The notes beneath the pieces were generated by a model, which did no database searches, was not told the origin of the DNA, and saw only the letters and a list, made by a program, of their open reading frames with translations. Shown piece after piece: positions 23,809-31,753 of a DNA stretch of 64,000 nucleotides (the stretch's first letter is position 1; the number at the start of each line of letters is the position of its first letter). The stretch comes from JAKVBH01 sp049800955. GTDB taxonomy: Bacteria; Pseudomonadota; Alphaproteobacteria; Rhodobacterales; Rhodobacteraceae. The position numbers and the translations under genes were made by a program. The stretch spans positions 248,001 through 312,000 of the forward strand of contig NZ_JBNAGA010000003.1 in the NCBI RefSeq assembly GCF_049800955.1. Reading direction: 5' to 3'.

Positions 23809-24717
23809 ATGCCGTTGAGTATGAACAAAGAGGTTTTCATCACCGCTGCGGTGACAGGGTCGGGGTCTACTCAGGATCGCAGCCCCCATGTGCCGCGTTC
23901 GCCGCGCCAGATCGCCGAGAGCGCGATTGAGGCGGCCAAGGCGGGGGCGGCGATTGTGCATTGTCATGTGCGCGATCCCGAGAGCGGGGTACCGTCGCGC
24001 GATCTGGCCTATTACCGGGAGGTGACAGATCGGATCCGGGAGGCGGAGGTCGATGTTGTTCTGAACCTGACCGCGGGAATGGGGGGCGATATCGTCTTTG
24101 GTGGCGTCGAGGCGCCGTTTCCCGTGGTCGAGGGGACAGACATGATTGGCGCCACTGAGCGCGTGGCCCATATCGCAGAATGCCTGCCGGAGATCTGCAC
24201 GCTTGATTGCGGCACGATGAATTTCGCCGAGGCCGATTACGTGATGACAAACACGCCCGGCATGCTGACCGCGATGGGGCGGATGATGACCGAGATGGGC
24301 GTGAAGCCCGAGATCGAGGCCTTTGACACCGGCCATTTGTGGTATGCCAAGCAGCTGGTGGCCGATGGGGTGCTGGACAGCCCCGCGCTTGTGCAGCTTT
24401 GCATGGGGGTGCCCTGGGGCGCGCCGGATGATCTCAACACCTTCATGGCGATGGTGAACAATGTGCCGGACGACTGGACGTTTTCCGCCTTTGCGCTGGG
24501 CCGCAACCAGATGGCCTATGTGGCGGCGGCTGTGTTGGCAGGGGGCAATGTACGCGTCGGGCTGGAGGATAACCTCTGGCTCGAGAAAGGCGTTCTCGCC
24601 ACCAATGCGCAGCTTGTGGAGCGCGCGGCAACCATTGTGAGCAATATGGGTGCGCGGGTCATCGGGCCGCAGGAAGTGCGTGAGAAGCTGGGTCTCGTGA
24701 AGCGGGCGCCCGTGTGA
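23809..24717 (+). CDS. BKACE family beta-keto acid cleavage enzyme (dehydrocarnitine cleavage)
   Basis: A 302-residue DUF849/BKACE enzyme. The zinc-binding motif AIVHCHVRDPESG lies near residue 45; other family features are NLTAGMGGD, LDCGTMNFA, FDTGHL and RVGLEDNLWLEKG. BKACE enzymes condense a beta-keto acid with acetyl-CoA to give acetoacetate and a new CoA ester. With L-carnitine dehydrogenase nearby, the likely substrate is 3-dehydrocarnitine, giving betainyl-CoA. GCAGGAG precedes the ATG at 23809; Met at 23821 is an alternative. The stop overlaps the GTG start of the next gene. Confidence 0.9.
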   Translation: MPLSMNKEVFITAAVTGSGSTQDRSPHVPRSPRQIAESAIEAAKAGAAIVHCHVRDPESGVPSRDLAYYREVTDRIREAEVDVVLNLTAGMGGDIVFGGVEAPFPVVEGTDMIGATERVAHIAECLPEICTLDCGTMNFAEADYVMTNTPGMLTAMGRMMTEMGVKPEIEAFDTGHLWYAKQLVADGVLDSPALVQLCMGVPWGAPDDLNTFMAMVNNVPDDWTFSAFALGRNQMAYVAAAVLAGGNVRVGLEDNLWLEKGVLATNAQLVERAATIVSNMGARVIGPQEVREKLGLVKRAPV

Positions 24718-25466
24718 GCCACGAAGGTCAAAGGATTTTCATCACCGCGGGCGGCGCGGGGATCGGGGCCTGTCTTGTGCGCCGCTACCTCGCTGCGGGC
24801 GCGCGCGTGGCCTATTGCGATCTGGATCCGGGCGAAGTGCCAGACGGCGCGCTGGGCCTGCAAGCTGACGTGACCGATGAGGCGCAGATGCTGGATGTCT
24901 TTGCGCAGGTTGAGGGCTGGATGGGCGGGGTGGATATCCTGTGTGCCAATGCAGGAACCGGTGGACCCGCGGCCCCGCTCCAGGACATGGATTTCGCCGA
25001 ATGGCGCGCCTGTCTTTCTGCCAATCTCGACGGGGCCTTTCTCGCCGGGCGCTGGGCTGCGGGGCACATGGCGTCACAGGGCCGTGGAGCGATTGTTCTG
25101 ACCTCCTCCACTTCTGGTCAATGGGGCGTGCCCACGCGCTCGCCCTATGTGGCGGCGAAATGGGGCGTGCTCGGGTTGATGAAAACCTGGGCCATGGAGC
25201 TTGGGCCTTCGGGCGTTCGGGTCAATGCGATCTGTCCCGGGGCGGTGGAAGGCCCGCGCATGGAGCGGGTCGTGGCCATGGAAGCGGCCGCGCGCGGTGT
25301 GCCCGAGCGGGACGTGCGCGCGCTTTATGCCGAGGGCAATTCGCTGGGCACCTGGGTCACGGCGGAGGATCTGGCCGACACGGTTCTGTTCCTGACATCT
25401 TCGCAGGGCGCGATGATCTCCGGGCAGGCCATCGCGGTGGACGGCCACACGGAGCGCATGACATGA
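24714..25466 (+). CDS. SDR family oxidoreductase
   Basis: A 250-residue classical short-chain dehydrogenase. The coenzyme motif is TAGGAGIGACLV near residue 12, NAGTG lies near residue 80, and the active site is SSTSGQWG with SPYVAAKWG (Tyr and Lys). It starts with GTG overlapping the BKACE stop (GTGA), so it belongs to the same operon. In a carnitine cluster it might reduce acetoacetate or oxidise a carnitine isomer; the sequence alone does not decide. Confidence 0.87.
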   Translation: MSHEGQRIFITAGGAGIGACLVRRYLAAGARVAYCDLDPGEVPDGALGLQADVTDEAQMLDVFAQVEGWMGGVDILCANAGTGGPAAPLQDMDFAEWRACLSANLDGAFLAGRWAAGHMASQGRGAIVLTSSTSGQWGVPTRSPYVAAKWGVLGLMKTWAMELGPSGVRVNAICPGAVEGPRMERVVAMEAAARGVPERDVRALYAEGNSLGTWVTAEDLADTVLFLTSSQGAMISGQAIAVDGHTERMT

Positions 25467-25479
25467 GCGCAGCTCTCTG

Positions 25480-25824
25480 ATGGTCGCCGCGTTTGTCATC
25501 GCAACGGGGCTCGCGGCGTTGGTCACACTGGGCTGTTGGCTGGAGATCTCGCGGGCGGCCGGATGGCGCTTTGTCTGGGCGCCGCTTGCGCTGGGTGTGC
25601 TCTGCCTTTCGGGTGCCGTGTCGCTCGAGGATCAGGGATATCCGCTGACATTGACGCTGCTGCTTCTGGGCTTTTTCTTGGGCTGTGCCGTGGCCTTCGG
25701 TGGGCTGGCGGGCGCTCTCTTGCGCGGGCGGAGCGCGCCGTCAGTGGCGGTGCGCAGGACGGGGTTGGCGGTCTGGGCGATCTTGGGTGTGGGGCTCAGC
25801 CTCAGAGCCCTTTGGAACATGTGA
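25480..25824 (+). CDS. Small integral membrane protein
   Basis: A 114-residue hydrophobic protein with probably four membrane segments (VAAFVIATGLAALVTLGCWL, WAPLALGVLCLSGAVSL, LTLTLLLLGFFLGCAVAFGG, GLAVWAILGVGLSLRALW). No family is recognised. It sits between the SDR gene (13 nt) and the carnitine dehydrogenase gene (16 nt), clearly co-transcribed. A role in uptake is possible but unsupported. Confidence 0.7.
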   Translation: MVAAFVIATGLAALVTLGCWLEISRAAGWRFVWAPLALGVLCLSGAVSLEDQGYPLTLTLLLLGFFLGCAVAFGGLAGALLRGRSAPSVAVRRTGLAVWAILGVGLSLRALWNM

Positions 25825-25840
25825 TGGAAAGGAATGCGCG

Positions 25841-27271
25841 ATGAAGGCGGCGATAATCGGCGGCGGTGTGATTGGCGGCGGATGGGCCGCGCGGTTCTTG
25901 CTGAATGGCTGGGACGTCAATGTCTTTGACCCGGACCCGGAGGCCGAGCGCAAGATCGGCGAGGTGTTGGCCAATGCGCGCCGCGCGCTGCCTGCGCTCT
26001 ACGACCGCGCGTTGCCGGAAGAGGGCGCGCTGAGTTTTGCGCCCAGCATCGCAGCCGCGGTTGACAGCGCCAGTTGGGTACAGGAGAGCGTGCCCGAACG
26101 GCTCGAGATCAAGCACACCACCTTCGCCGAGATCCAGGAGACGCTGGACCCCGAGGCGGTGATTGGCTCCTCGACATCTGGTTTCAAACCGTCCGAGCTG
26201 CAACGGGGCGCCAAGGACCCGACGCAGATCCTCGTGACCCATCCGTTCAACCCGGTCTATCTGCTGCCGCTCATCGAGGTTGTGCCGGGCGACAATTATG
26301 ACCCGCGCGCGGTGGCCTGGGCCAAAGAGGTCCTGACCGGCATCGGCATGTATCCCTTACATGTCCGCAAAGAGATCGACGCCCATATCGCGGACCGGTT
26401 CCTTGAGGCGGTCTGGCGCGAGGCGCTTTGGCTGGTCAAAGATGGCGTCGCCACGACGGAGGAGATCGACGAGGCGATCCGCATGGGCTTTGGGCTCAGG
26501 TGGGCGCAGATGGGCCTGTTTGAGACCTACCGCGTGGCGGGCGGCGAGGCGGGCATGAAGCATTTCATGGCGCAGTTTGGCCCTGCGCTGGAATGGCCCT
26601 GGACCAAGCTCATGGATGTGCCGGAATTTACCGACGAGCTTGTCGACCTCATCGCGGGGCAGTCAGACGCGCAATCGGGGCACTTGAGCATTCGCGCGCT
26701 GGAGCGGCTGCGCGACGACAATCTGGTGGGAATTTTGCGCGCGCTCAAGAAGAACGAGGCGGCGGCGGGGAACATTCTCAACACCCATGAGGCCACGCTG
26801 CCCCTGACGCAGGAGGCGGATCTGCCCATCACGGTGGATCGTGTGATCCCGCAGACATGGACCGATTACAACGGCCATATGAACGAGGCCCATTATCTTG
26901 AAGCGGGCGCGCAGGCGACCGATGCTTTTATGGTGCTCGTGGGCGCGGATGCCGATTACATCAAAGCCGGGCACAGCTATTTCACGGTCGAAAACCATCT
27001 GCGTTATCTGGGTGAGATGAAGGCAGGCGAACGCTTGCGCGTGCGCTCGCAAGTGATGGGCGCGCAGGGCAAGAAGCTGCATCTGTTCCACTTTATCGAA
27101 AATGGCGACGGGCATCTCTGTGCGACGATGGAGAGTATGCTTCTGCACGTGAGCCTCGAGACGCGCCGGTCCTGTCCGCCCTTGCCGCAGGTTGCGGAGA
27201 AGCTCGTGGCGTTCGAGGCGGCCCATGCCGCGCTGCCCAAACCCGAAGGGGCCGGGCGCGCGATCGGGTGA
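25841..27271 (+). CDS. lcdH: L-carnitine dehydrogenase fused to a hotdog thioesterase
   Basis: A 476-residue two-domain protein. Residues 1 to about 320 form a 3-hydroxyacyl-CoA dehydrogenase-type oxidoreductase with NAD-binding GGGVIGGGWAARF and the active-site stretch THPFNPVYLLPLIEVVPG, as in L-carnitine 3-dehydrogenase. Residues from about 340 form a 4HBT hotdog thioesterase with TWTDYNGHMNEAHYLE. Such fusions are known in alphaproteobacteria: the first domain makes 3-dehydrocarnitine and the second can hydrolyse betainyl-CoA to glycine betaine after BKACE. GGAAAGG precedes the ATG. Confidence 0.9.
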   Translation: MKAAIIGGGVIGGGWAARFLLNGWDVNVFDPDPEAERKIGEVLANARRALPALYDRALPEEGALSFAPSIAAAVDSASWVQESVPERLEIKHTTFAEIQETLDPEAVIGSSTSGFKPSELQRGAKDPTQILVTHPFNPVYLLPLIEVVPGDNYDPRAVAWAKEVLTGIGMYPLHVRKEIDAHIADRFLEAVWREALWLVKDGVATTEEIDEAIRMGFGLRWAQMGLFETYRVAGGEAGMKHFMAQFGPALEWPWTKLMDVPEFTDELVDLIAGQSDAQSGHLSIRALERLRDDNLVGILRALKKNEAAAGNILNTHEATLPLTQEADLPITVDRVIPQTWTDYNGHMNEAHYLEAGAQATDAFMVLVGADADYIKAGHSYFTVENHLRYLGEMKAGERLRVRSQVMGAQGKKLHLFHFIENGDGHLCATMESMLLHVSLETRRSCPPLPQVAEKLVAFEAAHAALPKPEGAGRAIG

Positions 27272-27334
27272 GCCGCGAAAGCGTTGCAGAGTTTTTGCGA
27301 ACTGGGCTAGGCTTGCTGCAAAAGGGAGGGCCTC

Positions 27335-27781
27335 ATGCTCAAAGGGATTGATCCGATATTAAACGCCGACGTGCTTTATGCGCTGCGGGCCATGGGGCAT
27401 GGGGATGATCTGATCATCGCCGATACCAACTTTCCGTCCGATTCCGTGGCCCGGGAGACGGTGCTGGGCGAGGTCTTGCGGATTGACCGGCCTGCGGCAG
27501 AGGTCGTGCGCGCAGTGCTCTCGCTCTATCCCATTGACACATTCGTGGATGATGCCGCCGCACGGATGGAAGTGGTGGATGAGCCGGAGACCATCCTGCC
27601 CGTGATGCAGGAGGTGCAGGCCGAGGTCAGCGCCGTGGCCGGGCCCACGATGATGTCCATCGAACGCTTTGCCTTTTATGAACGCGCCAAGCAGGCCTAT
27701 GCGGTGATCCAGACCGGTGAGCGGCGGTTCTATGGTTGTTTCGCGCTGCGCAAGGGTGTCGTGCCGCCGGACGAGGGCTGA
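27335..27781 (+). CDS. RbsD/FucU family sugar mutarotase
   Basis: A 148-residue protein of the RbsD/FucU family, which interconverts pyranose and furanose or anomeric forms of sugars. Conserved features are LKGIDPILNADVLYALRAMGHGDDLIIADTNFP at the N-terminus, with the catalytic His in GHGD, and FYERAKQAYAVIQTGERRFYGCF at the C-terminus. The FYGCF ending and length resemble FucU-type enzymes. The ribokinase gene starts 3 nt after the stop, indicating one operon for sugar entry. Confidence 0.9.
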   Translation: MLKGIDPILNADVLYALRAMGHGDDLIIADTNFPSDSVARETVLGEVLRIDRPAAEVVRAVLSLYPIDTFVDDAAARMEVVDEPETILPVMQEVQAEVSAVAGPTMMSIERFAFYERAKQAYAVIQTGERRFYGCFALRKGVVPPDEG

Positions 27782-27784
27782 GCC

Positions 27785-28693
27785 ATGGGGAAGGTTGCAA
27801 TCCTTGGCATCTTCGTGGCCGATACCGCCTATCGCGCCGACCGGATGCCACGCATGGGCGAGACGATCCTGGGCAACGGCTTTGCGCTGGGTCCGGGCGG
27901 CAAGGGCTCCAATCAGGCGGTGGCGTCTGCGAAGCTGGGGGCGCAGACCCACATCGTCTCCAAGCTGGGGCAGGATGATTTCGCCAAGCTCGCGTTGGAG
28001 ACATGGGCCAGGGCCGGTGTGATCGCGCATGTCGATCAGGTCAGCGAGACCTATACCGGCGCGGCCTATATCTTCATCGAGGAAAACACGGGCGACAATG
28101 CGATCATCGTTGCGCCGGGGGCTGCCGCGCTGATCTCGGTCGCCGATATCGAGGCGCGTGCGGAGGTCATCACCGGCGCCGATGTCTTCGTGACCCAGCT
28201 GGAGCAACCGATGGACGCCGCTGTGCGGGCGCTGGAACTGGCGCGCGGGGCGGGGGTCACGACTGTCCTCAACCCGGCTCCGGCGGCGGAATTGCCTGAG
28301 GGAATGTTGGCCTTGTGCGATTACGTGACGCCCAACGAGACGGAATGTGAGGCGCTCACCGGGATCACGGTAGTGACGCCTGAGGATGCCGAACGCGCCT
28401 GTATGGCGCTCAAGGAGATGGACGTGGGCACGCCGATCATCACGATGGGCGAACAGGGGGCGTATCTGCATGGACACGGGCTGGTGCCTGCGGTCAATGC
28501 GGGCCCCGTGGTCGAGACGACAGGGGCGGGCGATGCGTTCAACGGTGGGTTTGCCGCAGGCCTCTCGGAGGGTTTGAGCCCGCTGGAGGCCGCGCGCATG
28601 GGCTGCGCCACGGCTGGTCTCTCTGTGACGAAGGCAGGCACGGCGCCCGCGATGCCGGAGCGTGCGACGGTTGATGCGCTTTTGCGGGGCTAG
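27785..28693 (+). CDS. Ribokinase-like PfkB family sugar kinase
   Basis: A 302-residue PfkB-family kinase. The N-terminal substrate motif GPGGKGSNQAVASAKLG and the C-terminal ATP/anion-hole motif VETTGAGDAFNGGFAAGL are both intact, the Asp in GAGD being the catalytic base. Together with the mutarotase 3 nt upstream it probably phosphorylates ribose or a related sugar. It is convergent with the ABC ATPase gene, with 6 nt between them. Confidence 0.9.
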   Translation: MGKVAILGIFVADTAYRADRMPRMGETILGNGFALGPGGKGSNQAVASAKLGAQTHIVSKLGQDDFAKLALETWARAGVIAHVDQVSETYTGAAYIFIEENTGDNAIIVAPGAAALISVADIEARAEVITGADVFVTQLEQPMDAAVRALELARGAGVTTVLNPAPAAELPEGMLALCDYVTPNETECEALTGITVVTPEDAERACMALKEMDVGTPIITMGEQGAYLHGHGLVPAVNAGPVVETTGAGDAFNGGFAAGLSEGLSPLEAARMGCATAGLSVTKAGTAPAMPERATVDALLRG

Positions 28694-28699
28694 GGCTTT

Positions 28700-29737
28700 T
28701 CAGGCCAGACGCGCGCCGCTCTCGGCATCGAACACATGTAGGTGGTCCGGGTCCGGCTTGAGATGGATAGTCTGTCCAGGCTCGAAGGCATGGCGTTCGC
28801 GGAAGACGGCTGTCACGTCCTGACCGTCAAAGCGCAGGAAGACCATCGTCTCGGACCCGGTGGGCTCCACCACTTTCACCTGCATGGGCAGGCCGTCGTC
28901 TGACAGGATCAGGTGCTCCGGCCGCACGCCCAGTTTGACCGACCCCGCGCCCGTGGGGCCGGGGAAGCTCTGGCCACCGAGGGTTACAGCACCATCGCTC
29001 AATTTGCCTGCGAGCAGGTTCATCGACGGCGCGCCTATGAAGGTGGCGACGAACTCGTTGGCTGGGTTGTCATAGAGCTCTAGCGGTGTGCCGACCTGCT
29101 CGATCACGCCGCCCTGCATGACGACGATGCGGTCAGCCAGCGTCATGGCTTCGATTTGATCATGGGTCACGAAGACAGTGGTCGTCTTGAGGCGCTGGTG
29201 CAGCTCCTTGATCTCGGTGCGCATCTGGATGCGCAGTTTGGCGTCAAGGTTCGACAGCGGCTCGTCAAACAGGAACACCTGCGGGTCGCGGACAATGGCG
29301 CGGCCCATGGCGACGCGCTGGCGCTGTCCGCCCGACAGGTGGCGCGGCTTGCGGTCGAGGTATTCGGTAAGGCTCAGGATCTCGGCGGCTTCACGCACGC
29401 GCCGGTCAATCTCGGCGCGATCCACCTTGGCCACCTTGAGCGCAAAGCCCATGTTCTCGGCCACGGATTTATGCGGGTAGAGCGCGTAGGTCTGAAAAAC
29501 CATCGCAATGTCGCGCTCGGCCGGCGGCAGGTTGTTGACCACACGATCGCCAATGGCAATCGTGCCGCCATTGATCGGCTCAAGCCCCGCAATCATGCGC
29601 AAGAGCGTGGATTTCCCGCAGCCAGACGGGCCCACAAGCGCCACGAACTCGCCATCGGCAATGTCGACGTTGAGCCCGTGCAGCACTTCGACCGCGCCGT
29701 AGGATTTGCGGATATCCTGAATTTTCACATCAGCCAT
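28700..29737 (-). CDS. Sugar ABC transporter ATP-binding protein (UgpC/MalK type)
   Basis: A 345-residue ATPase. Walker A GPSGCGKSTL, Q-loop VFQTYALYPH, signature LSGGQRQRVAMGRA, Walker B VFLFDEPLSNLDAKLR and the switch His in VTHDQIEA are all present. The C-terminal 110 residues form the TOBE-type regulatory domain of the CUT1 group (VKLGVRPEHLILSDDG). It would energise import of a sugar or polyol. The solute-binding protein gene is divergent across a 209-nt spacer; no permease gene is in the neighbourhood. Confidence 0.95.
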   Translation of the reverse strand: MADVKIQDIRKSYGAVEVLHGLNVDIADGEFVALVGPSGCGKSTLLRMIAGLEPINGGTIAIGDRVVNNLPPAERDIAMVFQTYALYPHKSVAENMGFALKVAKVDRAEIDRRVREAAEILSLTEYLDRKPRHLSGGQRQRVAMGRAIVRDPQVFLFDEPLSNLDAKLRIQMRTEIKELHQRLKTTTVFVTHDQIEAMTLADRIVVMQGGVIEQVGTPLELYDNPANEFVATFIGAPSMNLLAGKLSDGAVTLGGQSFPGPTGAGSVKLGVRPEHLILSDDGLPMQVKVVEPTGSETMVFLRFDGQDVTAVFRERHAFEPGQTIHLKPDPDHLHVFDAESGARLA

Positions 29738-29812
29738 CTGGCGACGTCTCCCCTCCCGCGTGCCGTGATAATCCTTCGCGATCTCCGGCCCGTGTGGGCC
29801 ATCAAAGGGCTA

Positions 29813-29833
29813 TTATTGACTTAAGGTCAATAA
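29813..29833. promoter_or_regulatory. Candidate operator: perfect 8-bp inverted repeat
   Basis: TTATTGAC at 29813-29820 and GTCAATAA at 29826-29833 are perfect inverted arms with a 5-nt spacer (TTAAG). The site lies in the divergent region between the ABC ATPase gene and the solute-binding protein gene, and is AT-rich in otherwise GC-rich DNA. It looks like a dimeric repressor site. The regulator is not encoded beside it. Confidence 0.55.
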
Positions 29834-29946
29834 GGTTCATACTCAAATGATGTGGGCAGCCCCGAGACGCAGCATATTCAAATCGCGACAAAAAAAGCGT
29901 CCGAGACCTCACATCATAACAAACTTGTCGTCTTGGGAGGATGCAC

Positions 29947-31572
29947 GTGAAAGTCGAACTTTATAACTACATCAGAGCGGCTCAGAAAATGAACCGGCGC
30001 CAGATGCTCAAGGGCTCTGCGGCGCTTGGTGCGGCTGCGATGATGCCGAAGGTGGCCTCTGCAGCAGGCCACGGCAATGTCCGCGCCGAGATCCTGAAAA
30101 TCCCCGGTGTGGGCGCGGGCTCTCCGACAGACAGCGATTGGCAGAAGGTCGGCGAGCTGTGCCTTGGTGCGACGAAAGAAAACGTCGCGGAGGGCGAATT
30201 TGAAGGCGTTGAGCTGACCTTCATGGGCCTCAACAACCAAAACCTGCATAACTTCCTCTTCCGTGGTTTCCTCAAGCCGTGGGAGGCCTATACCGGCGCG
30301 AAAATCAACTGGATCGACCTTGCGCAGGCCGATTACAACGCGCGCTTGCAGCAGAGCATCGCGACGGGCACTGTTGATTTCGACATCGTCGAAATGGGTG
30401 CGCCGTTTGAAGGTGATGTGCTGGGCAAAGGGCTCGCCTCCGAGATGCCAGATTGGGTCAAAGAGCAGATCGACATGGACGACTACGTCGATTACCTTAA
30501 GGCCCCCGTCGGCACATGGGGTGGCAAGACTTATCGCGTCTCCATTGACGGCGATTGCCACACCTTCGCCTATCGCAAGGACTACTTCGGAGAGGGTGGC
30601 ATTGGCGGCGCGGAGGTGCCGACCACATGGCAGGAGATCAATCAGGTCTCCAAGGATCTCATCGGCAAGGAAGACCCACTCACAGGTCTGCCTGCGCATG
30701 GCTATCTCGATCCGCTTAAGGGGTGGGGCGGCTTCGGATTCTACTTCCTGGAAAACCGCGCGGCGGCCTATGCCAAGCATCCCAACAGCCCCGCCTGGCT
30801 CTTTGAGCCGGAGACCATGAAGCCCATGGTCAACAACCCGGCTTGGGTGCAGGCCATTCAGGACGTGATGGACCTGATTGATGCCGGCGCCTACCCGACC
30901 GATCAGATCAACGCCGATCCCGGCACGACGGCCTTCCAGCAATTCCTCGCAGGCACAGGCTCCATGCTGATGTGGTGGGGCGATGTGGGCTCAAGCGCAC
31001 GCACCTCCGACACCTCTGTCGTCGGCGATGTCGTGGGCTTTGGCATCAACCCGGCTTCCGATCGCGTCTACAACGCGCAGGCCGGTGCCTGGGAAGAGAC
31101 CCGCAACGAGGCGCCCAACATGGCCTATATCGGCTGGGGCGTCTACGTCATGGCGACGGTCGAGGGCGACGAGAAGAAGAAGAAAGCGGCCTGGTCCGCG
31201 GCGGCCCATCTGGGCGGCAAGGACCTCTCTCTCTGGGCCTCGGCTTACCCATCGGGCTTCCAGCCCTATCGCCAGTCGCACTTCCAGTTCGAGGAATGGG
31301 AAGAGGCAGGCTATGATCGCGCCTATGTCGAGGATTACCTCGGCTCCAACGCCGACAGCTACAACCACCCCAACGCCGCCATTGAGCCGCGTATCCCGGG
31401 GATCTTCCAGTACTACTCAGTGGCGGAAGATGAGCTGGCGAAAGGCTATGCCGGTCAGTATGCCTCCGCGCAGGAAACCGCAGATGCGATTGCGGCGGCC
31501 TGGGAGGAGATCACCGACCAGATCGGACGCGAGAGCCAGATCGCTGTCTACAAAGCCTCGCTTGGCATGTAG
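29947..31572 (+). CDS. ABC transporter extracellular solute-binding protein
   Basis: A 541-residue family-1 type solute-binding protein. The N-terminus has NRRQMLKGSAALGAAAMM and an ASA cleavage site, a probable Tat-type signal preceded by about 14 residues. The mature part has SBP features: FLKPWEAYTGAKINWID, ARLQQSIATGTVDFDIV and a C-terminal helical lobe. The ligand is likely a carbohydrate. GTG at 29947 is chosen because GGGAGG lies 6 nt upstream; the ATG at 29941 directly abuts that site. A strong terminator follows, so it is transcribed alone without permease genes. Confidence 0.88.
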   Translation: MKVELYNYIRAAQKMNRRQMLKGSAALGAAAMMPKVASAAGHGNVRAEILKIPGVGAGSPTDSDWQKVGELCLGATKENVAEGEFEGVELTFMGLNNQNLHNFLFRGFLKPWEAYTGAKINWIDLAQADYNARLQQSIATGTVDFDIVEMGAPFEGDVLGKGLASEMPDWVKEQIDMDDYVDYLKAPVGTWGGKTYRVSIDGDCHTFAYRKDYFGEGGIGGAEVPTTWQEINQVSKDLIGKEDPLTGLPAHGYLDPLKGWGGFGFYFLENRAAAYAKHPNSPAWLFEPETMKPMVNNPAWVQAIQDVMDLIDAGAYPTDQINADPGTTAFQQFLAGTGSMLMWWGDVGSSARTSDTSVVGDVVGFGINPASDRVYNAQAGAWEETRNEAPNMAYIGWGVYVMATVEGDEKKKKAAWSAAAHLGGKDLSLWASAYPSGFQPYRQSHFQFEEWEEAGYDRAYVEDYLGSNADSYNHPNAAIEPRIPGIFQYYSVAEDELAKGYAGQYASAQETADAIAAAWEEITDQIGRESQIAVYKASLGM

Positions 31573-31595
31573 TCACCAGAGTGCTGAACGTGAGG

Positions 31596-31625
31596 GACGC
31601 AGGCATCGCGCCTGCGTCTTTTTTT
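31596..31625 (+). terminator. Rho-independent terminator of the solute-binding protein gene
   Basis: GACGCAGGC at 31596-31604 pairs perfectly with GCCTGCGTC at 31610-31618, loop ATCGC, followed by an uninterrupted T run to 31625. It lies 24 nt after the stop codon. Confidence 0.92.
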
Positions 31626-31753
31626 GTACCGCACGACGCTCAGGCCGCATCATAGCGCTTCTCGAAAAAGCCTGGATCACGAAATCACAGCCAAGCACCT
31701 GCTTTCTCGTGATTTTCGCGATGCACGATCTCGCAGGTGTCCGTCGAATTGCT

